Shown: positions 31,871 to 44,447 of the stretch, one piece after another
How positions within the stretch are numbered: position 1 is the first letter of the stretch
Layout: every line of letters starts with the position of its first letter
Source of the DNA: Priapulus caudatus
Taxonomy: Eukaryota; Priapulida; Priapulimorpha; Priapulimorphida; Priapulidae
Assembly (NCBI RefSeq): GCF_000485595.1
Contig: NW_014577609.1
Location: 154,385 to 200,430 of the forward strand
Direction: 5' to 3'
DNA: 46,046 bases
Notes under the pieces: generated by a model
Database searches by the model: none
What the model was told of the DNA's origin: nothing
What the model saw: the letters and a program-made list of their open reading frames with translations, nothing else
Program-made: the position numbers and the translations under genes

Positions 31871-33986
31871 CATTCATCCATCCGTTTAACTACCCAATTG
31901 TCTCTATCTGCAACCTGCACAGTGTATCTAGCTCTGCTCCAGGCCATACTAATTGTGCATTAAGATAACAATAGATTCTGAAATATAATTAAGAAACAAT
32001 GCCAGCCTTGTCAAATTAAGCCAGCCGCCGGCAAAAACCGCCGTCTACTTTCATGATTTGGCCGGCTACTTTTTAGCTCACCTTGACATCGTCAAGATGA
32101 GCTATTGCCATGGGTCGTCGTCCGTCGTACGTCGTACGTCCGTCCGTCCTTCCGTCAACATTTGGCTAGGGTCAACGATAACTCAGGAACCATTTGACCC
32201 AGATGTTTGAAATTGGGTGTAGTTGTTACTGCTATGCTCCCATATTGAACGTCCTAGTTTGGAGCACACCAGTCGACGTACTTTCGAGCCACGGCAATTT
32301 TTTGGCAAAAATGGAATTTGCCATTAGTCAGTTCAGGTTCAACGGATTTTGCTCATTTTTGGTATGTGAATGAATAAGGGCTGGCCCCAAAACGTATTAC
32401 AGGGGTTTTGATATTGAAAAAAAATTTATGCAAATTAGGTAGGTTTTGGCAATTATATAGCATATTATATAGACATGCAGATAACAGTCTGTGGTGTCAC
32501 ACTCGTCTGGTTCGTTTTACAAGATTTCATTGACAATATCTTCAATGCAAAATTCCTGCTATGAACATATTATGATTTATACTATTATTATTATATTATT
32601 ATTATTATGATATAATGATTTATTCTAAGCAACATCAAAGCGGGTATGATAGCCGCCATACTACGTCACAAATTGCTGATTCATTTTGGTTTATAAATAT
32701 TTGCTATCCTATATATAAATATTATTTATTGATTTTCACAATACAAAATCTACCACATATAATTAATCAAGAGTATATTAATGGAGTTCTCGCATATATC
32801 TCTTCGTTTCGTATAATGTACGTCGATGGTTACTCCAATATAAAACTGGACTTCTTCATCCTCACATCATTTGTGTCCTTTTTTGTGCGTGAGTGCTACA
32901 GTGTAAATAAAACTGAAACAGAAATGGCCCGATCGCCCGAAAAATCATTATCTATCTACCTACCTATATATATATATATTTATATAATATAGATATCTAT
33001 ATTATACACTCCTGGTAATATGATATGCACTGAACCAAAAATGGACCTTAACAGTTCATAGCTTCATAACGATGCCTGAATGCATGAAGTTGGCCTTCAG
33101 TGGAGCTAATCTTAGAGAGCTAGAATGGTCTGTCATGGAGCTATTCTGTGACAATAAATGATCATGTGGTTTGATATGCAGTGCATTAGATAGGTCTAGT
33201 GCTGAAAGCGTAAGTCCTGACTATGTATGTGTAACGGAGGAGCGCGGTCCTGGTCACGGCACCAGTGTAATGGACGAGCGCAGGAGTGCCGTGGATCTAC
33301 TGGCGATTTAAGGCTAGGCGTAGGTGTAGGAAAGGGTGTAACTCAAACCAACAGAGGCAAACAATAACTATGTTCGTAACGTACCACATGGGCATTTATT
33401 CTCAGACATGATAGAAATTCTGCAATTGGTACAAACGGTACAATCGAGAGTTAGAGACGCGGATAGAAACAAGAGAGGGGAACAAGGGTTAGTCAGGAGG
33501 ACAGGCAGGTTCTCCCGAGCTTGGCCTGGGCCTCGTCTTTTAAGCCTGTTAGTAATTGGGATCATAAACGCGCGACACAGTGACACGTTTCTCACGGTGC
33601 GACTTCGAAAGCAGGTGTTCCTCCACCATCGCTTCTTCTTTCTTGTCGCACCTAGGTGTCGCGATCGAGGTTCATTATCACCACGGGAGGGCTCGGATGT
33701 AGCCGCAGTATATCTGTTATAAACGCGTGCCGCTTCCCGCGTCTTTCTCGCTACACACGTTGCTTAATCCATGGTTTCCAACCAGGACACCCTTTCTTAA
33801 TGAAAATATGGTCGAAAGCATACTCCTTACATGGTACTGGTAGAGAAATTATAATCAACGTTGTATGCAGTCTCACGAGTATTTAGAGGTTGGGCGGGGG
33901 CGATAGTAAGTGTGGTTATCGCCTACGTATATACATAAGAAGGAGCGCTGCATGACGAATTGTCACCATACCCTGTGTCTCCACAG
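31871..33986. other. Apaf-1 intron with repeat elements; no exon seen
   Basis: 32070-32480 begins 'agctcaccttgacatcgtc' and 'gatgagct' in a short hairpin and has GTCC repeats, an element family also present near 40068. 32580-33010 is AT-rich with TA repeats. 33230-33850 has promoter-like GC content but no recognisable exon; a solo LTR is possible but unproven. Confidence 0.5.
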
Positions 33987-34112
33987 GTCACAAGGGTGAT
34001 GTGCAGGGGTGCGCGACATCACACGCTGGATACAGGGTAGTCACTTGCGGCCTCGACTGCACGGTGCGATTGTGGAACATGGACACGCTGGAACAGGAGC
34101 TGCTATTATCAG
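33987..34112 (+). CDS. APAF1: Apaf-1-type WD40 exon (symmetrical, 126 nt)
   Basis: After 'ccacag', a codon-split Gly leads into HKGDVQGCATSHAGYRVVTC then GLDCTVRLWNMDTLEQELLL, exactly one 42-residue WD repeat. It starts and ends in phase 1, so it can be duplicated or skipped without changing frame. A fragment of a repeat shared with 17468 follows at 34256. Confidence 0.9.
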
Positions 34113-34255
34113 GTATGTTACATGGGAAGGCTTGGAATGACAATCTGCGTTCGCCGTGCCGTAAACCGACATTTTAATGGGGAAGCAGCCGTCTGAGAGC
34201 AGATCAGGTGCAGGTCGATTGCGCTGCATGAGCAAACAGATTTAGAGAATTGATT

Positions 34256-34372
34256 AATTAGGATTTAATTAGCTCTACCGGTGTAGCCCCTCAGAGAGCA
34301 AGGGAGAGAGTAGTGTTAGTATATCCGTCACCATGTGAAAACCTCCATTGGGGATTTTTATTCACAGGTTAA
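34256..34372. repeat. Composite repeat fragment shared with 17468 and 43437
   Basis: The first 37 bp equal 17468-17504. The remainder is similar to the reverse complement of about 43437-43515 ('gtgaaaacctcc'/'ggaggttttcatatg'). Confidence 0.7.
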
Positions 34373-34407
34373 TCTCACTGCATAGATTAGTATTAATTTG
34401 TTTGATA

Positions 34408-34545
34408 AGTCAGTGGCAGCTCCAGAGGGGGCACAGGGGGTGGTTGCCCCCCACTAGAATTTTCAGGACAAGGGTATTTTAGCCTAACACCCTCCCCCTC
34501 GGGCGCTTCGTGCCCTTGAGCTCGCATGATTCGCCCCCACTACTG
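34408..34545. repeat. Probable transposon fragment
   Basis: It begins 'cagtggcagctccag' and ends 'cgcccccactactg', with C- and G-rich complementary parts. A related 'ctggcagatccagg' occurs near 28889. It lies where the RBFA 3' exon would be expected. Confidence 0.4.
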
Positions 34546-34652
34546 TAAGTGGCACGATTTCCAACACAAGGTCAAATATCAAAACCAATTGCCCTTTTCA
34601 AAAAATCGGAGCAACAACTCAATAATTTGCACTACGGTGGGCTTATTCAAAC

Positions 34653-35776
34653 CTTAGGTTATAAGCCACCATATCCAGTGTGTTCTCCAGCTGCTGGTCT
34701 TTCGAGCTTCCACTGGCCAGCCAGAAAACATTCACGTGACTATAGTCGTGTGTCACGTTCACCTGCAAATCATCCGGATGGATCTCCGTTAGCGATGACT
34801 TCACTTTGCTAAGATTCTGTTTTGTAAAATTATCTCACATACTCACTAAACCAGATTGAAAAAGGAGATAGATTGTCACCTACTGAAGGAGTTATTACAT
34901 GGTAACTGCATGTATGTGATCGGTGGTCCTTTGCAAAAATGAAAAATCTCTGAATCGACAACGCGCAGTACTAAATGAGGTAAGGGGGACGTTTTCCATT
35001 AAGCGAAACTAATTTTGATACCTGACTGATCTCTAGTCGATGACCTTCGAGGTATTTGCTCGTTTCTCCGTATGCTAATAGGTCTGTGATGTTTTCAAAT
35101 AGGATAACGTTGAGCATCTTCTGACGATGTGTTTCCCCTGACAACTGCTTCTTCGTTGGCTTCAGATACTCTAGCTCTGGCTTCAGTGCATCAGTTGGTG
35201 GCTGAAACGTGAACAGAGAAAACAATCGTTATGTGAACTGTCAAAGGATAATCTAATGTTGTTAAGCACTACCATCAAAAGGTAATTAAGTGCACCTAGA
35301 TGGCAATTTACATAGACATATAAATTAAGTGACTTACGTCTTCACATGTGACATGAGAAATAATTTTACCTTTGCTCTAACAAACCACTTCTTCCTGAAA
35401 CAAAGAAGAGACACTTATATAACACACATCTTCTTAACTCGTAAAGGTTAATCTTCACAACTCACGGTACCATACCGAAGATGAAGACAGAGTTAGGTTA
35501 TTTTAGGACATTCCATAATTTTAGTTGAGTATGAACCACATCAGTCATCACATGCCCAACACGCAACAGTCTGTATAATTGTTTGAGCTGCTACCTTTGT
35601 CCTGTCAGCATCTTATCCATAATTCTAGCGGCCTTAACGTGCAATGGTTTTGTTGGCTTGCCCTTCCGGCATTTTACACAGCTTAAGTATAACTGTCTGT
35701 AAACAACTTTATTTACAAAATAACCAGAATACAGCAATAATCGTGGAACGCACAACATTTTCGTGGGCGCTGCCAT
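34653..35776 (-). CDS. RBFA: Mitochondrial ribosome-binding factor A (RBFA), exons 1-4, 3' end missing
   Basis: Minus-strand exons 35776-35595, 35394-35370 (25 nt), 35201-35022 and 34816-34653 join in phase from ATG 35776. The N-terminus MAAPTKMLCVPRLLLYSGYF is basic and could be a mitochondrial targeting peptide. KKWFVRAK is followed by LKPTKKQLSGETHRQKMLNV and ITDLLAYGETSKYLEGHRLE, then LSKVKSSLTEIH and YSHVNVFWLASGSSKDQQLE, following the KH-like RbfA fold as in animal RBFA. Role by family: maturation of the small mitochondrial ribosomal subunit. The final exon, expected to the left of 34653, was not found; that side is a repeat and an Apaf-1 exon. It is divergent from MPPE1. Confidence 0.78.
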
Positions 35777-36312
35777 GTTTCTAGGATGACAAGAATTACT
35801 CGAGAGCTGATTGGATAAAATCTTCCGACGCGTAAATCTAAAACAAGGGGCTAGGTGTAAGCGTTTGTTTTGATCGTGACCAAAACCACGCTTCTGTTAT
35901 CTGTAAAAAGTTTGTCTGAATATAAGTTCCCACGCCTACAGGCGTTACCAAGGCACTAAAATATTATTATGTGTGGTGTCTAGTCTGGCCGAAAGCTAGC
36001 CACAAGTTTCCTTCTCGCTTAACACTACGTTTCCTACGACGTGTAACAGTCGGAGAGCCTTGTCGGTTTAGCCGAAAGCAAGAGTTCTTGCCTGCTATGC
36101 TTTTGCATCGATCAGCGTGATCTTGGTGCACTGCGTCATGATCATGCATCATTCATTGCAATTTGCATGCCGCTCACAACCAAGCAACGAATGTTTCTGT
36201 GATCATTCATGATGTGTACGACCGACTAACTACGCCATGGACCGTGTAAACTACATCTAGTCGTTTAGAATTGGTATGCTGGCGCTGATAAACCAGCTCC
36301 TGTCTCACCAAC
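35777..36312. promoter_or_regulatory. Shared 536-bp divergent RBFA/MPPE1 upstream region
   Basis: Two start codons point away from each other across 536 bp, the layout of a bidirectional promoter. It contains family A repeat copy 3 (about 35996-36073). No TATA box was recognised. Confidence 0.55.
35996..36073 (+). repeat. Interspersed repeat family A, copy 3
   Basis: 'agccacaagtttcc', 'cgcttaacactacg' and 'cggagagccttgtcggttt' match copies near 1000 and 8134-8312. The site equivalent to the 8199-8280 insertion is empty here. Confidence 0.7.
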
Positions 36313-39300
36313 ATGAAAACTGGAAAGTTGTCGCAGTCTTTCCTCTTGGTGCTCTCGCTGGCACTTCTTCTCTTATTGTACAATGAGTTCTTAGTCTACT
36401 TCATCGTGTTAATGCAATGCTCGTGGCCGTTGGTGGTTCCCGATAGCGTGGCGTCGCCACCTCTGCATGCACTCATCTTGGCCGACCCGCATTTACTCGG
36501 CAGTCGCAGGGGACATTGGTGGGACAAGCTGCGACGGTGAGTCAGAGTATATACACAGCAGGCAGGTTTCTGGTATTCAGAATTTGGCTACCGTGTACCA
36601 GGCACAGTCCTAGTTTGGGCCCCGGCCATATGTATATTGTATATCATTTATATGCTCAGTTGCTATAACTAGCACTCTGTATATAGGTGTAGTGGCGCCA
36701 TCTATCAGATAAAAAATCGGTTTTAAACCCGGGGTCCCAAACTACGACTGAGCCGTATTCCCTGTAACCTCTTCTGCTTGTGGTCTGGAAGACAACTGGT
36801 AGTTGTTTTACGCAGTGGCGATTGTAGGTTACACTACCCCCCAGAACTTAATTCAAATCCATATGCAGGGGTAGAAATTAACTTTTGAACAAGGGAGTCC
36901 AACGGACTCACTCCCCTCAAAAAGAGGGAGTCCGCAGCAAAATGAGGGAGTCCGCAGTCTGAAATTCAAAACTAAAGCGTAACAACAATAACACATGCGC
37001 TTATTTTGAAGATTCATGTGATGCACGTCTGCCAAATTATCTTTGGATATTTGCTGAAAAAATACGGTAATTCCGTAAGGCCGTCCTCTGGAACGCACTA
37101 GTATAGTTAGTATGGCAGAATTTTCAGGGAGTCGCACGGACTCCTGCATATGTCAAAGCACGGAGTCCGACTGTAAATCAGGGAGTATTTGACTCCGGAT
37201 TCGCGTTAATTTTGCACCCCGCGTATGGGAGATCGACATTATAGTGGTGGTGTAATGAATAGCACATGGCTATGAGCCGAAAATCTTTGGGTTTGCATCC
37301 TACTGTGGACACTGCATGCTATTGTGCTGTCGAGTACGAGATATGGTTAAATAGCCCTTTTGGGTTGAGGACCATTTTTGTTAATTTCAACCCTCAGCCC
37401 ACCCATCAACCCCAACCCTAACACGAAACTCTTCATTGCAATGTTGAGGTACTAAAGTACTATTGAACTGACGCTCTCATAATCTCGTGGAGAAATAATT
37501 CAGATATTTCAAATATATCTTGTGCAGGGAATGGCAGATGAAGCGAGCTTTCCAGACTTCCATGCTTCTTCACAGGCCAGACGCTGTTTTTGTACTAGGT
37601 AAGTCTCAGTGTCTGGCTGGCCATACACGACGTAGAAGGCAATTACACAGCGTATACAATATTGTAGATAAGCATAACAAATAATACATTAATATCAATA
37701 ACACAGAAAAACAATATTGTATATAAACATACATATGTGTGATGCGTTTGTATGGTCAGCAATTGCTGGTCATCATGTCGTATTTAATGCCATTGAAAAG
37801 TACTTCGACAATAACAATACCGTATAACGGAAGGTGATAGTAATATGAATTGCACTGTAATAGTGCTTGTGACAGTAGCTACATGTGGATTGCTTCCCTT
37901 CTGCTCCTGCCTGCACATGTGCTCCAGTTATTCTCGTTATGTTTGTAATTTGCGAATCGTGCGAGTGTTTGTCTAGGTGACTTGTTTGACGAGGGACATT
38001 GGTCTGGCCAGCAAGAGTTTGAGAGCACGCTTGATCGCTTCTACAGCATGTTTGAGGTGCCCAGCAGCATGCCATTCTACGTTGTCGCCGGCAACCACGA
38101 CATCGGTTTTCACTACCACAGGTTTGTACATCGAAGGTAGTGCATGACACTGCGCTGAATGATTCAATCCCGTACGGACGGACACTAAGCAAGTTTAATA
38201 TCAAAATATTAATAGTAATTGGATTACTGGCTAAAGATTTAGTTATTTATCTAGTTTTTGTTATAATAAAAGTGGGTAGTACGTTAATTAAATTGATACT
38301 TGGTTAGAATCGTAGATTTGTTAATCATGATTGGACCGTGTTAGCCATCACCGTGGCCGCTAACATTAGTGCCACAGCTGCCACGTCTGCCGTGACCACC
38401 ACACCACCAACAGCACCAGCTGCACAGCCATCACCACCACCAGCAGCAGCAGCAGCAGCAGCCGCAGCAGCATTACAACCATCACCACCAGCAAATTTAA
38501 AATAAATTTTCTTTGAAAAAAGGTAATCACTCGGGCAATGATACTAAAACAATTATAGAAACAAATCTAGCCGCTATTTTTGGCGCCACTACAATGTAAA
38601 CCCTAGAGGTGATTATTGAAAAATAATCACCTAGGTCTCGACCAATCAGCGCGCAGGATTTCCTATAATCACTCGGGCGATGATACTAAAATATTATAAT
38701 GGTATGTTATAGGTATGCACATGATAACAGTATATATTAACGACAGTATCCAAGCGATGTGATCCAAGCATCCGAAATTAACTTTCACTCGCATGAATTT
38801 GCATCACTACACTGGTATTTTATGGCATATGAGACACACTTTTAAAAAATGAATAAAAAATGGCCCTGCATGTACCGTTGCTTACGGTAGCCGGTAGGTT
38901 ACTAGTACTATGGTAGTAAACTGCTGCCTGTTATAGAGAAAACGTACGCACGCACACCATATATATATATACTGTGTTTCCCCAGGCCAAAGAGGTCTGT
39001 GGGGTGGTAAATGTGTTTTGTAATGTGTTTGAGCGTTTCGAGGTCCTAGTAAAGCGAGCAGCACAGGTGCTGGCCAAGCTAGGGTAAGGGGGTCGGGGGG
39101 CATACTCTCCCGGGAAATTTGTGAAAAATGATGCATTTTGGTGCATTCTAAGCTATTCTGAACACCTTGTATGAGACTCTTGAATCTCTTTTTCAAGTTG
39201 TCAAAGGTTTCGTCAGCGAGGCGGTGTTTTGGACAAATTTCTGTGTGGCGGCTGAGAATTTGATCAAGGCGGCCCGCCTCGCTTGTCAATGCGGGGAAAA

Positions 39301-42300
39301 CACTGTATAGTGTGTGCGTGTGTGGCACTGTGTGCATAGGATGATATGAGACGGTCATGTCAATAAATTGTGAATGTGAGGGCGTGGATGTAACAGTAGG
39401 AGAGGAGTGCGGTTGCAGTTGATATGGTCATGATGCGTGACAGGTGCATATGAAAAACTCAGCGCAGCATTTTGGCTGTTAGCTGCAGGTTTATTTTCAG
39501 ATTCAAACAAGAAACGGTTAGGGTTACTGTAGAGTTTATTGAACGAGCATAAGAATATCACCAAGATGGTATCATGCGAGTTATTTCAAGTGCAGTTACT
39601 CTTGCATGTTGGTCAATCCGCCCGTCTGTCTGTCTGTCTGTCTGGCTGTCAGGCTGTCTGTCTGTCTGTCTGTATGCCTGCGTGTCTGCTCTTCAATAAA
39701 AAAAAGTAGGAGTGTAAGCGTGGGAGTGTGAATGTATCGGCAGGATAGCAGTGTGTGTGTGTGTGTGTGGGGGGGGGGGGAAGAAAACGATTGCAATTGA
39801 AATGTCATCAACAACTATATCTGACATGTGCTTCACAGGGGCACGAGCATATAAGCAAATCAACGCAGCCTTATGTGTGTAATCTGCAGGTCCGTTTCAG
39901 ATTCAAACGAGAAACGGTTAGAATTACTTACTGCACGGTTTATTAAACTAACGCAGCAATATGACGCGAGTCGTTTTTCACGTACGGTTAAACTTTGAGT
40001 GGTGACAAATACCTACCGCTTCCCATGTTATTTTGGTTTGAATGTGTGATAAGTACTCATTTTTAGCTCATCTGACATAGTCAGATGCAGCTTGTAGAAT
40101 CGCATGAGCGTGCGTCCGTGCGTCCGTCCGGCCGTGCGTGTTTACGCTCCTTAAATCATATTATTTTCTAAAGCAGTCTGTATTAGCACCCTGTATTAGC
40201 ACACTGTAATGAACCCTGAATGCTCGCGTGGGTAGGCAAAAACATAGGATGGATGGATGGATGGATGGATGGATGGATGGATGGATGGATGGATGGATGG
40301 ATGGATGGATGGATGGATGGATGGATGGATGGATGGATGCGTGAAGGCATAGTAGTACAGGGATAGTATAACATGCATGACATCACGCGACATTAATTAT
40401 GAGTGCTTCATTAATTGTGGCGCAGCATCAGAGCTTCATTGTTCTATCAGGGCCTGTGAGTGCGACCCTAGCGTCGGATTTTGGCATCAATAGGGTGGTC
40501 ATCTGTGGCGGGCTGCTCATGTCAATGGGGATGAGTCTCTGTTACCGAGCCGACAACCTGCCTGTGATGTTCGCCAGCTATTCACTGCTCTCAGGTAAGC
40601 TGTACATACAGCCACGCACGCACGCACGCACGCACGCACGTACGCACGCGCGCACGCACGCACGTACGCACGCACGCACGGAGGCAAACGCACGCACGCA
40701 CGCACGCACGGAGGCAAACGCACGCGCCACAAATCTTACTAACGTACATAATAATTTCATAATAATTCTTAATAGACATGCTACCTGTCATCATATAATA
40801 CATTACATGTATATACAATTATACATATTATCATATATGTTATTACATGCTGCACCGGTACTGTATACTATTACTTGTTCATACTAATACCATGAGCTTT
40901 ATTACTGGGATATAATTATTGTATATTTATCATGTATATATTTATTTATATAATATATATTATATATTATATATATTTATGTATTGTTTAAGTATAATTT
41001 TACTCGTGGTATACTCATATTCTGCTATATCTTCTCAAGGAATTGCTCGATTGATCTTACAGGCCTCGGCATGGGTTTGGCCTTAACACCTACGATTGCT
41101 GTCGTCGGCTTCTACTTCGACAAGTATCGCCCTCTGGCGTCCGTTCTTGCATCGTGCGCGAGCTCTGCCGGTTACCTGCTCGCTCCGGTACTCGCTGTCA
41201 AATTAATTGACACCTTCACCTGGCAGGGGGCGCTGCTTATCACCGGCGGAATATGTACGCATCTGATGTTCGCCGGGATGCTCTTCCGGCCGCTGCCGAC
41301 GTCATCTGTAACAATCCGCAGGACGAAGAATAAGAAGGCAGCTGCTCTCAGCGGCGCCGTAATCAAGAAACTAGTGCTGTACTGCGCGTCGTTGTTGTGC
41401 TACCACGCTGGGAACGAGGTCGCCTACATGTTCGTCGTGAAGTACGGTTTAGAGATGGACCTGACGATAGAGACTGTGGCTCGCATGGGCCTCATTAGAG
41501 GCACGAGCAGCACGCTGGTGCAGTTTGCCATCGCTCTCATCTCCGGTAGCTCGTTCTTCAATCTGCAGCTCACGTACGCGAGCGGGTTGCTGTTAGCGGG
41601 AGGCACTTCCCTTCTCTTCTGCTTCGTGCCATCGCGAGGGATGCTTCCCGTGTATCTGTGTCTGTACGGACTCGGTACGGGTGTCAGCGCTTCGCTGAAG
41701 GAGGCAGTCACCGTGGATCTGTTCGGAGTTAGAAATCTGCTGCAGATTGAAGGAATCGTCAGCTTTGCGACGGGCTGCTCTAGTTTCATCGGACCCATGA
41801 TTGCCGGTAACACACTCACACACAAACACGCACGCACAGCTGCACAGCCATCACCACCACCAGCAGCAGCAGGTGCACAGCCATCACCACCACCAGCAGC
41901 AGCAGCTGCACAGCCATCACCACCACCACCACCAGCAGCAGCAGCAGCATTACAACCATCACCACCAGCACCACTGCCACCACCACCAGCAGCAGCAGCA
42001 GCACCACCACTGCCACCGCCACCACCACCACTAGCAGCAGCAGCAGCACCACCTCCACCACCAACAACAACAACACCACCACCACCACTACCACCACCAT
42101 CACCACCACCACTAGCAGCAGCCGCATTACCACCATCTCCACCAGCACCAACAGCAGCACCACCCTCAGCAGAAACAACAGCCCTGATGCTGATGCTAAC
42201 ATTTGCCTGTTACAGCGTCAGCAGAAACCTTCACGCCAGATTCCGCGACGCGCTCCGCTCGCCTTCCGTGCAGCTGCTGCCGGTGCGTGAGTCCCTGTTC

Positions 42301-44408
42301 ATCCTCATCAACAGCATCGCGATGGAGGGAGACGGATGCGGAATGTGTCGGGAGGCAGAGACGCGGCTTCGAGACGTCGGGAAGCTGCTACGATGTGCGG
42401 AGGTAGGTCAACGATTCTCACCGCCCGCTGTAACATAATTAAATTTTTTTAAATGAGATCGGTAAATTAACCACTCACAAGAACTGACCGGTTAATTTAC
42501 CGATCTCCCAGATCAGCAAGATAACGACACTACCTTGGATGATCTCGCTGGGTAAATCTTGTTCACCTGGTTTCGTCCGTCATTTTACATGTGTGCGTGC
42601 CATATTTTTGACAGGCCTCTGACCAGTGTGGTTAAATTCGTATAGCCGTCAAGAATGTTTATCTGTGCAGTCTAAACGTTCTATTGTTTGCAGCGCAACG
42701 ACAGCACGTGTGTGGAACGGCTCGGTGTCGCTTATTCCCGCCCCGTCGTGATGCAGCACTTCCCAATGTACCGCGCGTCTGACGCTAACTGCACGGGATC
42801 AGATGCAGCGCCATCTAGCGAGAAATCTAGTAAATTCCGGGAGAAATGGGAGTGCCTGTCTAAAGAAGCATCAGAGTTGGTGGGTGGTTGATAGGACAAA
42901 CTACAACTACTGTCATTCGTTCTCACTGCTTAACACCGCTTAAAACAACCGCTTTATTTTTGGTTTTACGGAGAACTTATATGGACATTATGAATATTAA
43001 CATATGAATATGAATTATGGACATTATTATACTATGGAGTTATGGGCATCTGAAATACGTCACTGTGGTATACTATGGTGGCAGGGCAGCGGCCAAGTGA
43101 GATGAGGATAAGAACACCACTAGGCGGCACCACCGGCTGAATAATGGGTTTATCATGATGAACTATTCAGCAGCGATTCTCTCTGTTATGCAGGTTTTTG
43201 CGCAGTGCAGACCAAGAGCAGTATTTACTGGCCACACACATCATGGCTGTCATAGAACGCACGCGGATGGAACCCCAGAGTGGACTGTGCCATCATTTAG
43301 CTGGAGGAACAGGAACAACCCAGCTTTTCTGTTGGTGAGGTTAACTCGTTTTTGGTGTTTGACCTAGTGTTGACAATCGTGCCACAAGTATCTAACAAGT
43401 TAATACTATGCTAATTGCTATGTGATGAAATAAGCTCATGAATAAAGATCCCCATGGAGGTTTTCATATGGTGACAGATGTACAGACTCTCCCCTCTCTC
43501 TTGCTCTCACATGCTCCCTCTCTCCCTCCTTCCCAGTCATGTGAAGTTACAATGAAGACAACATTATGCAAAAAACATGTCCACGAGATGACTGCAATTA
43601 CATATAATATAGCATGGTATAGTACAATACCGCACACCACAGTACAGCACAGCACACACAACAGCACAGCACACACAACAGCACAGCACAAGGTAACGTA
43701 ACACATTGTAACGTAATGTAATAACGTGTATATGTAGGTCACACAGGAGCTGTCAACGGCTGCCATTTCTCCCCGGACGACGCGCGCATCCTTTCCTGCT
43801 CAGACGATCAGACGGCTATCGTGTGGGATAGCGCAACTGGTGGCGCCCTCGTGACCTATGCGGGCCACCGCGGAGGCGACCATGGCACGGGCGTGACATC
43901 GGCAGGATTCTCCTGCGATGGCACACTGGTAGCATCGTGTGCCGACTCCCAGATACAGGTAGGTGGCGATCATTAATTATAATTAATTTATATAATCATT
44001 TTATTTTAATTAGTTTATTCAATTATCATAAAAACTGATAACTGATAATTATCAATTATCAGTTTTTATGATAATTGAATAAATCATCCGACCCTGGCTA
44101 GGATGCACGATTTGGTGTCCAGCATCCTTGCCAGGGGGTCGCATTCCAAAGCCGCAAAAACGAGGTTATACTGTTTGATTACAACTCATTAGTTATTAGG
44201 CATGTAACTAATATGCAACACATGACATGCCTATTACGATTTTTGAAGGCACTTAGATACGCGCTGGATTATGTGTTATTCAACAAGATTCAACGAGCCT
44301 GAGGCGAATAATTGTTTTAGTATCATTGCCCGAGTGATTACCTTTTTTCAAAGAAAATTTATTTTAAATAAATGAATTGTTAATTATTTATTAATTAAAA
44401 TTTGGTTT

Positions 44409-44447
<39 letters not shown>

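Noticed and set aside
33230-33850. Solo LTR
   Set aside because: The GC-rich block has 'tgtgtaacgg' at its left, but I could not find a matching CA end, target duplication or second copy.
34549-34812. 87-codon plus-strand open frame
   Set aside because: Antisense to RBFA exon 4, which is in phase with the other RBFA exons.
37270-37330. tRNA-like B box ('gggtttgcatcctac')
   Set aside because: No matching A box or cloverleaf could be drawn.
42455-42507. Another tiny insertion with target duplication
   Set aside because: The hairpin is perfect but no direct repeat flanks it; the same holds for 44014-44083.
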